NCBI GenBank assembly: GCA_017455605.1
Contig: JAFSZO010000065.1
Coordinates: 1-38,537 of the forward strand
Reading direction: 5' to 3'
Length of the DNA: 38,537 bases
From: Clostridia bacterium
GTDB lineage: Bacteria > Bacillota > Clostridia > Christensenellales > CAG-1252
A program made the translations under genes and the position numbers. Each line of letters begins with the position of its first letter. The first letter of the stretch is position 1. This document shows positions 1 to 12,000 of this stretch, piece by piece. The notes under the pieces were generated by a model. It saw only the letters and a list, made by a program, of their open reading frames with translations, was not told where the DNA came from and searched no databases.

Positions 1-3000
1 CGAGTTCGTGACAACGTGGCGGCGGATTATCGCCTGTACGTTGAGTATAATATCTCGGGTTCCTTCACCCTCGACGCGGCGACTGCGACCGCGGCGATCG
101 GCGACGAGGATCATCCTTTCCGCGGGGCGATCAACGGCAACGGATACATCGTGACGATGAATTCCGCCTCGGCGATGCACTCTTTCGTCGGCGTGCTCGG
201 CGAAGAGGGGGATGAGCATCGTTACTCCCGCATCAGTAACCTGCGCTTGGTCGTTCAGTCGGGCACCAAGATCGTCGAGAGCGGAACGGACAAGGCGCGC
301 GGCTACCTGACCGACTGCAACTACGGCACGATCTCCGGCGTCGATCTGACCGTGCGCGGATATATGAAGAATGCGGGCGGCTCGCTCGGCGCGGTCGCGG
401 GCGTGAACTACGGCGTGGTCGCTTCGGCGGCGGTGACGTACGAATTCGCCAATTACCTCGGTACGGACGGCTACGGCGCCCTGATCGGCAAGGTGGTCGG
501 CGGCGCGGTCGGCGTGAACTATGGGACGATCGGCAACGGCAAGGCGAATGCGATCGACGTCACGATCAAAAAGAACGCGACGCACGACGCCGTGCTGTAC
601 GGCAGCGAGATCGTCGGCGGTGTGGTCGGCACGAATATGACGGGCGGCGTCGTCGGCTCCGCCAACGTCCTCCTGAGCGGTACGTTGGTCGGCGGCAAGG
701 CTTCGGCGCTCGTCGGCGTGAATCAGGGCGGTCTCATCAAGGACGGTTCGGTCGTCGTGGACTCCGACGCGACCTATTTCGGCACGGTCTCTTACGGCAT
801 GATCGCCGCGGAGAACGATGGTGAGATCGGCGTAGAAGCGAGCGATCACACCTCCGTACTCAAGGCATATTCTTACGCGGCGCCGACCTTCGGCTCCGCG
901 CTTACTCTGAAGCTCGGCACCGAGACCCTCGCCACGACGGCGGCGGCGTCCACCGTGATCGCGGGCGGCGCGGTCGGCGTCAACAAGGCGGAGAGGATCG
1001 TCACCTCGGTCTCTGTCGAACTGCACGCACCTCTCTACGCCACGCAGAAGGCGGGCGGCTTGGTGGGTGACAACGCGGGCGCTCTGTCCGCCTCCACCCT
1101 CCTGACCACCGCGAATGCCGCCATCCTGTCCGAAACGGCGGGCGGCGTGGTCGGCACGAACGACGAAGTCGCGACGATCATTTTGACCTTCGCGACCATC
1201 CGCGGTGCGGTCGGTTCTCTCTCCGCTGTCGGCTCGGTCCCCGCGGCATCGCTCGCAGGTGGTTTTGCGGCGCGCAACGACGGCGGCGTTTCCACTTCCG
1301 TCGTGACGATGTACTCGGACGTCTACGGTGAGACGGTCGGTCTGGCGGCGGGAGCCGTCTCCGCTTCAGCGCAGGCGGCTAACTCTTGGGTGCAGATCTG
1401 CAACCGTTCGTTGACTCCCGTCTGCCCCGACGAAGGCTCCGGGTTCAACGCGATCCGCGTCGTGAACGAGACGTTGCTTGCGGTGAACGTGGACTACGAC
1501 AGGGAATACATCTCCTTCGAGTCGTTGATCGGCGTGAAGAACTGGTATACCGACATCTCCGCTTGGACGGAGGATTACGGCATCTTGACCGAAGGGGTAA
1601 ATAAGAGCAAGATCCTCTATACGCCTTCCGTCGATCTCAGGGGGGTAGAATACTACGTTTGCTACGACAACCTGACCATTCGCGATCTGACGAGTTTCCG
1701 CAATCTCGCGACGATCATCAACAGTCGTGACTATTACAACGGCGTGCTCTTCCGCCTCGGAGCAAACATCACCGTTCCCTCGGGGACGCTCCTGCGCCCG
1801 ATCGGTACGGAGGAGAACCCCTTCAACGGTATTTTGGACGGCGCGTTCCATCGCATCACGCTAAGGAAAGGCAGCGGCATCAGCGGTTCGGAGTATGCGG
1901 GTATCTTCGGCTACACCGAGTCGTTGAGCTGCATCGAGAACCTGATCCTCGTCCTTGAGCAGGGCGCCACGATCGGCAGTGTGAACAGCAAAGAGATCGG
2001 CGCGCTCGTCGGCAGGAACGGAGGCAGGATCGAGAACGTCTTCGTCAACCTCTCCGCACGCCTCACCTACAACTCCGCAAAGCGTTACGCGGGCGCCATG
2101 ATCGGTCACCAAGCCGAGGGCGCTCCCGACGTCTATAACTCTTGGATCAGCATCCTGAACGGTGCGGAACCCGCCGTCGGCAACGGCACGGATTTGAACC
2201 TCTTCGGCGTGAACTACATCGGCGTGCTCGGCAACGGTGCGACCGAGGTCGACTTCGCGCGTGAGTACGAGGTCGGCACAGAGGAGACCATCCTCTTCCG
2301 CTGTTACGTTCCGACCGGTCTCGGCGGCAGCGCGGTACAACAAGCCAACGGCGTCGGTTACTTCAGCCGTTTCGGCGGTTGGTTCTCCGACATCAAGCTC
2401 GGAACGCAGGTGACGGGCGAGAATGGGCGTGCGGACTTAGATGGTCTCGGCTCCTTCGTTTTCATCATTCCCCAAAATCCCGAGGATCCCGAGGATCGCC
2501 CCGATCGCGAGATCTCCTTCACGCCGTACGGCGGCGTCTCGGGGAAGCATATCTCCCTCTCCTTCATTCGCTTCACGATCGAGAACGAAGGGCAGTTCCG
2601 TGACTTTGCGGACAACGTGAATACTTACGGCGATCAAGGCGCGATTTTTACCCTCTTGAACGACATCACGGTCGACTTGACCTACTGCGCTTCGATCGGT
2701 ACGGCGGAGAGCCCCTTCACCGGCACCTTCCGCGGCGATGGGAACAAGATCACCGTCACGGGCAAGGCGGTCGAACGGGAGTACGCGGGCGTCTTCGGAT
2801 ACGTGGGCGTGGGCGGTCTCGTCGAAGATCTCTTGATCGACGCTTCGGGCGCGACCTTCGGCGACGGCAAAGCGCTGTATTCCGGCATCGCGGTCGCGTT
2901 GCTCTTCGGCGAGATCAAGAACGTGGTCGCCGAGGCGGACGCCTCTACCGTGGTCTACACCACCCAGGGTCTCGCCTCTTCGGGCGGTATCGTGGGCAGA

Positions 3001-6000
3001 GCGGGCAAGGTCAGCGAGACGCTCGGGGTGGAAGATATCTCTTATAAGATCGACAACTGCTGGCTCGTGCTCGCGGAGGGGGCGACGGTCACCAATCCCG
3101 TCGGCGAAGACCCCGATCTCACCCATCCGGACTACTATCGCACGAACAAAGCGGTCTGCGGCGAAGGCAGAAAGATGCAGATCGTCGGCGAAGGCGAGCT
3201 GCGCATTTACAAGGAGATAGACGGCAACGGCATCGTCTTTGACTCGGTCGCCAACGGCTCCAAGTTCTACGGCTTCATCGACAATGCGCAGAGCAGCGAA
3301 GATAAGATGATCCCCATCCACGACGCCGGTAACGACAACGAATGGACGGTCCGCGAGGGCGATAAAGACAAAGCGGGTAACGCTACGAGTCCCGATATGC
3401 TCTGCGTCATCGTCAACAAGTACGTTTCCTCTCTCGCCGACCTCGTCGAAGTGTCCGAGAACGTCAGCAAGGGCAGGAACTATCGAGGCATCATCTACCT
3501 CCTCACGGCAGACATCGAGATCGGTGCGGAGTGGGACGATCCGACGGATGACACGGACGAGCTCGTACCCTTCACTTACGCTCCGATCGGCGGAGAGGTG
3601 GTGATCGGCTCCGCGGGCGGCGGCGAATATACCAACTATATCGAGCGTGATTTCATCGGCGGCTTCGACGGACAGGGTCACACGATCCGCTTTAAGCAAG
3701 GCGCGTCTGTTACGGCGCGTTACGCGGGCTTGTTCGGCAGACTGGGCGAAAGCGCGAGGGTCCGCAATCTGGTCGTGGAGTCTGACTGCGCCATCGGTTA
3801 CGATACGGGCGTGAATACGACTCGTACGCTCTATGCGGGCGTGCTCGCGGGCTATGCCCTCGGCGGCAAGTATGAGAACGTCGTCGTGATGATGAACAAA
3901 CACACGTCGCTCTACGGCTCGGTCGGCACGGGGCGCGCCTTCGGCTACCTCCCGAGGACGGTCGGCAACGTCTGCTCGAATTGCTGGACGGTATCTTACA
4001 ACAGCAGAGAGAATTACGAACTCAACGCAGCCGAGCTCCTCTATAACGCGGCGTTCGATCCCGTCGCCTTCGAGGCGAGCGGCGCGACGCCGACCGTCGG
4101 CAGCAACCAAGGCGGCTTCAATAACCTGATGGTCGTCGCGGCAGGGGAGATCAGACTGAACGTGCCGACGCCGTCTGCCTATTACTTCAGCTACGACAAG
4201 TCCTACTGGTACGCGCTCAACGACTTTGACGGCGCCTACACGGAGAAGGCGACGGGCTCCTACCATCCCGCTGCGGACGCGAAGAGGCTCGGCTACAACG
4301 TCAGCTTCCTCAAGAGCACGATCGACACCTTGTCCGAACTGCGTGACTATGCGCAGAATATCAACGAGGGCTACAACTTCTACAACCTGACCTTCAAGTT
4401 GACCACCGACCTCACGATCGACACCGAATGGGACGATCCCACCGACGGGATCGACGACCTCGTTCCCTTCCGCTACGATCCGATCGGCGCGCGTGATTCC
4501 GGCGTCAACGGCACCTTCGACGGGCAGGGTCATACGATCACGCTGAAAGAGGGCGTCCGCCTGACGGGCGAATACGCGGGTATCTTCGGTCACGTCTCCG
4601 CGGACGGCACGATCTGCAATCTCCGCATCGTCGTCAAGGGCACGCTCGGCAGGAACAATTACACCGTTGAAGACGCCGCGCTCGGCTATCAAAACACGCT
4701 GTATGCCGGTGCGATCGCCTACAACGAGGGCAAGATCGAGAACGTGATCGTGATCGCGGACGGCGCTTCGCTCGTGACGCGCAACGGCGTGTCGGGTATC
4801 GCGATCGCCTACGACAAGACCAACCTCGTAAAGAACGTGTGGGCGCTCGTGGACGCCTCCTCTTTCCTCGATACGGTGGGCAGATCCGCCGCGGGCGATA
4901 CCGGCGTCAATACGATGAAGATCATCGGTATCGGCACCGTGAACGCCACCTTTGAGAATGCCGCGTCGAACGATTATCGCGTGCGCTTCCTCTCCACCTC
5001 CTCCGTCCCCGTGATGGGCTGGTACAAGTCTTTTGAAAAGAATCAGCAGATCTCTTCCGCGATGATCACGGGCGGCAGCCTCGCGAACGGCGTCGGCGGA
5101 CATCTGCTCTCCCCGACCGATCAGTTCGGCGTGACATACGAGGTCGCGGTCATCAAGACGAGCGTCACCTCGCCGCACGATCTTATCGCGATCGCCGGCG
5201 ACGTCAACGTCGGTGGTTATACTTTCGAGAGTATCACCTTCTCCCTCGATGCGGACGTTGCGATCCCGACGGCGGAGAGCGCGCTCGGCTACCTGTCCAT
5301 CGGTACGACGGATCATCCCTTTAAGGGCACATTCCTCGGGTCTCCGTCCTACAAGATCACGGTCAAGTCGGGATATGCGATCTACGGCGTGTTCGGCTGT
5401 AACGCGGGCACCGTTCGCGGGCTGAACGTCGTCGTGAACGGCGTCGTGGGCGAGGATTCCGGCACGTCCGACAGAATGTACGGCGCTCTCGCCGCCGTGA
5501 ATAAAGGCACGATCGAGAGCTGCTTCGCGGAGATCGCGGAGGGCGGTCGCGTGATCGGCTATACGGTCGGCGGTCTCGTGGGCAGGAACCTCGGCACCAT
5601 CCGCGACTGCGTGGTGGTCGTGCGAGGCGGTATCTATGCGGAGACCGCTTCGGGCAACGTCGTCAGCGCGGGCGGTATCGTCGGCGTGAACGAGGGCACC
5701 GTGGAAGGCACGACCGACTTCACCGCTTGGCGCGCGAGCGGGCTGCTCCCGACCGCGGCGACCCCCTACGTCTTCGAGGCGAATCTGTATCTCTTCGGGT
5801 TGGTCTCCGCTTCTGCCGATTCTGCCGCGGACGCGAATGCGGGCGGCGCGATCGGCAATCATTACACGGGAACGGCGTCTTCCCTGATCGTCTATCAGAC
5901 GGCGACGGGTGAGATCACCGCCTCCTCCTTGCGGACGAATGCGGCGCGTGCCGGCGGCTTCGTCGGGTACGGACGCGCTTCCGTCAACCACAGCGCCGTC

Positions 6001-9000
6001 TTCTCCTTCGGTACGATCACCTCTACCTCCTACGCAGGCGGTACGGCGGGGTACCTCGAAGGGGTGACCGCGTACAACACCTGGCAGGTCACGATGGGGG
6101 TGACCATGGCGACGGTCGGCGGCGGCTCCCGCTCGGTGAACCGTTTGACCATCAAAGGCAACGGCAGGCTCAAAGCGTCTGTGGACGCCAATCACAATTT
6201 GATGTTTGTCAATATCACCGAGGCGGACGGCTCCGAGATCGACGGATGGTACGTCGCGCCCACCATTGCGGTGGATGCCGATACGGGCAACGTCGGCGAG
6301 AACCTCGGCACCTTCCTGCCGCTCACGCGCGTTCAAAATAAGTCGGTCACCGTGATCTTCGTCAACACCGAGATCTACACGGCGTACGACCTCGTCGATA
6401 TGGCGTCTTCGGTCAGCGGCGGCTTGTCGGGTGAACACATCGAATTCACGCTGATGAACGATATCACGGTGGATGCGGGCGTGCTCGTCTCTACCATCGG
6501 TACGGCGGAATATCCCTTCCACAACGTCTTCAACGGGCAGGGACACAAGATCATCTTGAAGGACGGCGCCCTCTCGATGGGCGAATACGTCGGACTCTTC
6601 GGTTACGTCGCCGCCGACGGCGCGATCCGTGATCTGACCATCGTTGCGGAAGGTCCGACGGCAGGGGCTGCCCTCGGCTTCGGCGGCGCTACGAGCGAAC
6701 GTACGGCGCTTCTCGCGGCGTACAGCGAAGGCTCGATACGGGACGTCACCGTCACCGTGAACGAGGGCGCGCGCGTCGTCGGACAGACAGCGGCTGCTCT
6801 CGTCGCGACTTCGTTCGGACCGATTTCGGGCGTGAGTGCAACAGTCGCGGGCGAGATCCTGTCCTCGAGTGACAATACCGCGATCACGGGCGGCGTCATC
6901 GGCGCGAACGACGGCATGCTGTCGGGTGTGACCGTGACGATAGCGGATACCGCCGTGATCGCCGCAGAGAATGCGACGACGGTCTACGCCGGCGCGGTGG
7001 CGGGCGAAAACTACAAGGCGATCTCCTCCGTGACCGTCACCTTCGGCGGCAAGCTGACCGCAGACGGCAAGATGACCGCCTATTCCGGCGTCGTCACCGG
7101 TCTGAACCTCGGCTACGTCGACAGGGCGTACGTCGAGATCGCGGAGAGCGCGCTCTTCGACAAGGGCGTCTCGGGCGGATTGGTCGGCAACAACGTGAAC
7201 AGTTTGACGACGGCGCTGGTCAAGGCGGTCGGCGTCTCCTTCGGCAACGGAGAGGGCGCGAACGGCGGCTCGGACGGCGCGATCGGCGTGACGAGATCGA
7301 CCGATCCCGCCAAGATCAACAACGTGTGGGTCTATTCCGACCGCATCGTGAACGTTTCCGCCGTGACCTACGTGAACGGAATGTTCTACGAAGCGGGCAG
7401 GGTGCTTTCCTGTCCCACTGCGGAACAGGTGCTCGCGGGCAAGATCTCCTTCTCCTCCGCACTCACGACGGACGGCGAACATTTCGACCTCTTTGCGAGG
7501 GTAGCGGACGGCGTGATCGCGGCGGGCACGGGCGCGGCGATCGACAACGTGGAGTATGCGGGCGGCAAGATCACCTATGTGGCTTACGATACGGTCGCTG
7601 CGGAGGCTGTCGTCAGGGCGGTCGCGGGCGTGCGCGTCTGCCTCGTGTCGCGGGCGCTGATCTCGAGCGGCGAAGAGCTGTATGCCTTCTCGCTCGCCGT
7701 GAACAGCGGCGAATACACCTTTGACGCGGCGAACGTGACCTTGGGCGCGGACTTTGTCCTCCCCGAGCGTGCTTTCCCCGCGATCGATCTCCCCTCGTCC
7801 GTCACGGTGAACGGCGCGCATCACGTCGTTACGGTCGGAGAGGCGACCATTGCAGGCGGCGTCTTCGGTGAGAACAACGGCAGGATCGAGGATCTCGGTC
7901 TGCGTCTGACCAAGGCGGAGACCTCCGCCCCGATCGCTGTGAATCGCGGCGTGATCCGCAACGTCGTCGTCTATCTCGAGAGCGGCGCTTCGGTGGCGGG
8001 CGGCAAGTATTTCGCGGCGACGAACGAAGGCACGGCGGAGAACTCCTGGCTGATCGTCAGGGCGGCGACCGAGCTCGGACAGGGCGCAGTGCCGTATGCG
8101 ATCCTCCGTATCAACGGCGTCGGCTCCCTCACGCAGGGCGGCGCGGACGGCAAACTGACCTTTACCGCTTCGACCGACGCGGAAGAGGGTATGATCTTCG
8201 TCGGCTATACGGCGGCGGGCGCGCTCGCCTCGGCGGATGAGCTCTTTGACACCGCAGGCAAGGCGCAGGCGATCTATACCGCGGAGTTCCTCTCCACGCG
8301 CCTCGACAGCGATTACAAACTGCAAGTTTTGAGCGACGTCACGCTCCTCGGCTATACGGGCGAGGGAACGACCTTCACCTTGTACGAGGACCTCACGACG
8401 ACCGCCTCTCTCTTCGGCAACGCCACCGATCCCTTCCTCGGGACGATCGACGGCAACGGACACAAACTCACCGCGAGCGCGGGCGTACCCGTCAGCGTGC
8501 TCGGCACCTTTGCGGGCGAGATCAAGGGCCTCGTGATCGACCTCACCGCTCTGTCCGCGACGGAGGTCAACCTCTTTGCGGGTACGACGGGAGTCAAGTT
8601 GACGCGCGTCGTGATCGAGGAGGAGAGGGCTCTCCTGCATATCGGCGCTGCGTCCGTCACGGCGACCTCGGTGTGGATCGAGAGCGAGAACGACAAGCTC
8701 AAGGAAGCCTTTATGACCTCTTCGGGGTATGCCTCGTACTCTCTCCTCTATAAGAACGGCGCGGCAAGCTATACCTTCGGCGAGAAGATCACGGTGACCG
8801 CCGCGGACGGCGCGGAGCAGGTCTTCGCCGGATACTTCGGCGAGAAGGGTGCGGTCGCTGACACCGTCGGCAGGGAGAAGGCGTACGTCTTGACCCCGGC
8901 GGCGGGATGCGTCGTCACCTTGAATTACATCAATCGCACCCTCGCCTCGGCGAACGATCTCGCTCGTTTGGCGAGCGGCGTCGCGGGCGGATTCGATTTC

Positions 9001-12000
9001 CGAGACGTGACCTTTGACGTAAAGGACGGCGGCTTCGTGGTCGACGAGTCTCTCGCGACGATCGGTGACGCGGATCACGCCTTTAGGGGCAGCGTCCGCG
9101 GCGGCGTCGGTTCTCAGATCACCTTTGCTGCTTACGGCGCCGGTGACACCTTCGTCGTCCGTCCTCTCTTCGACAAGCTGTACGGCACCCTTTCCGACGT
9201 GCTCTTCCTCTATCAGGCGGGCGCAGTCTTTGAGGGGGACGCAACTCTCGTGCGCGAGAACGTCGGCAAGATGTCGGCGGTGGTCGTCCGCACCGAGAAC
9301 GCCGCGCTCTTTGCGGGCGGCGCGGGCTTGAGTCTCCGCAACGACGGCGAGACGGTCAACTGCTGGCTCGTGACCCGCGGCGAGGACGTCGCGGTCAAGG
9401 AGGGTAGTCTCGTCGGCGTGAACGAACTGCGCGTTCCCTACGAGCAGGTGGAGGAGACTCGCCTGTCCGTCGACCTCGTCGTCGGCTTCAACAAGACCTC
9501 GCAGGGCACCAAGGTGAACTTTAAGACGACGGCGACGACGGGACGTTTCGTCTGCTATTACGACTTTGACGGCAAGGTCGTATTCCCGGGCAATTACAAT
9601 TACGAGACCTTCCTCTACACCGCGCCCGCGACCTCGTCCGGCGTCAGGATCACGGTGCGTGATGTCAATACGATCACGATGGAGGACGAGCTGGTCTACC
9701 TCGGGTATCAATGTCTGACGGGGACGAACCTTGCCTCCGGCAGCGTCATCACCCTCGCGAAGGATCTCACCGTCGAGCGCCATCTGAACACCTTGAACTT
9801 CGACGGTTGCGTCTTTGACCTCGCGGGTCACTCGCTGACTCTGGCGGCGACCGCCGGGGAGAAAGAGGTGGTCTTCGGCAAAAAGGCGACCCCCGGCAGG
9901 ATCGTGAACGGCTCGGTCTACCTGCGCAACGGCTATTACGGCATCGCCGCGGCAGGCACCGCTGTCAAGAACGTTACCTTCTTCTTCGAGGACGATGGGA
10001 TCACGCTCCCCGACTATGCGGTCGAGGACTCCGTCGTCGTCACGACGGGTGCGGTCGCGCTTTCCGCCGCGAGCGGGGAGTACCGCTTCCTGTATTCGCC
10101 CAAGGGAGCTCTCCTCCGCGCCGAGTATCGGTACGTGCTCGACGAAGAGACGAAGCAGCCCCTCAAGGACGGGGACGGCGATTATCGGATGGATCGTACT
10201 TTCGTCGGCGAAGACAACGAGCTCTACTATTTCGGCGGCATCGAGGACGGTGCGAATCCCTTGATCGAGGAGATCGCTCGCTTCGCGCCCGCCGTCATTC
10301 GCACCGCGGAGGATTACGACGCCTTCCTGCGTGCGGCGAACCGCGACGACGAATCGCTCGCGCGTGCCGAGATCACCCTCGCGGCGGACATCGCCGTCGA
10401 CGGGACCAAGGCGCCGAAGCAGGTGACCTACGCAGGCACGCTCGCGGCGGGCGGACACACCGTGACCGTCACGGGAGGCACCTATGAAGGGGTATATCTG
10501 ACCGTGGCGGAGGGCGGCAAGGTCACGGACCTCGCGCTCGCCTTCAAGTCCGCGACGATCTCTGCGGAGCGTCTGATCTCGGCGGCGGAGACGGGCAACC
10601 GTATCGCCATCGTCGTCTATCAGTCCGGTACGGAGAAACAGGAGGAGACCGACGCGCTCGTCGTCAACGTGTACGGCGAGGGTGAGATCGAGGTCGACTT
10701 CGGCGAGACCGTCCGCTTCACCGCGCGTGAAAGCGGCAATTACGCTCTGCGCGAATGGAAGGATGCGGCGGGCGAGAGCCTCGGTAACGACCACGTCTAC
10801 GCGGGAGCGGGCGCCGCTTCGGCGCATTTCGAACTGCGCTACCTCGTGACCGTGGAGTTCACGGGCGTCGAGGAGGAGATCCTGCAAAAGAACGCAGGCA
10901 ATTTGCCGAGGTTCAAGGGCACGGGCATCTATTTTGCGAGCGATATCGAAGGGGCGCACGCGCCGATCTCGATCAAGATCGAGAACATCGGCGAAGGGTT
11001 CCTCTTCCGCTCTCTGACCGCGGCGAGCGCGGGCGCCACCGTACTTGCTAACGCGAGCGACGCGTGGGACTTCACGGTGAACTGGACCATCCATTCCTAC
11101 GAGATCGTTCTCCGCGCGGAGATCAAGTACGTCGAAATGATCTGGGCAAAGGCGCAATACGACGCCACGGCGCACGGCGGGGACGATCTGGACGACATCC
11201 TCGCTTCGGTGGGCTTGACCGTTGCGGAGACGCTTAGTTCGACTCACGTCCGCACCACGGACGGTCTGGACGTTTACTACACCTACACGCCGCTCGGAGC
11301 GACCCCCTTCCTCGTGAATAACGCTCCCTATCACGCGGGCACCTATCTCGTCGCCTTCGACGTCTTCTCCTCGGCGGCGAGCGGATCGAAAAAACTGTGC
11401 AGCGCGTACTGCGGTCTCGAGATCGCGCCCGCCGTGCTGACCTTCCGTACCTTGCTCGTCAAGGATAAGGTCTACGACGGCACCACTGCGGCGGAGCTCG
11501 TGGACGGCAGTCTCGCCCTCGACGGCTTCTTCGGGACGGATGGCGATTACGTTTCGCTGGAGGGCTTGACCTTCGCCTTTGCGGACGCGAATGCGGAGCA
11601 GGGCAAGCCGATCTACGTCGGCGGCGACGCCTACCTGTCCTACGATCCCACGCAGGATGAGAACGGCGAACATCGCTACGCTTATCTGGATTACACCTTC
11701 GATCCCGCGTCCATTGTGGCGAAGGAAGGCGGCGCGATCCGCGCGAACATCGAACGCAGATCGCTGAAACTTACCGTGGATTCCATCAAGGTGGAGTACC
11801 TCGATCAGTTCGACGCCAAGGGCGATCCGTTGCCTCTCGTCTTCCGTCCCAATCAGGCGGAGGACAGCGGACTGGTCGCCGCGGACGAAGAGGCGTTCAA
11901 CGCCCTCGCTTCCGCCCTCATTACGCGCGAGAACGCGAATTGCTACGACGTCGGCTATTACCGCATCATCGTGGGTGACAGCCTCGCTCTCGCGAACTAC

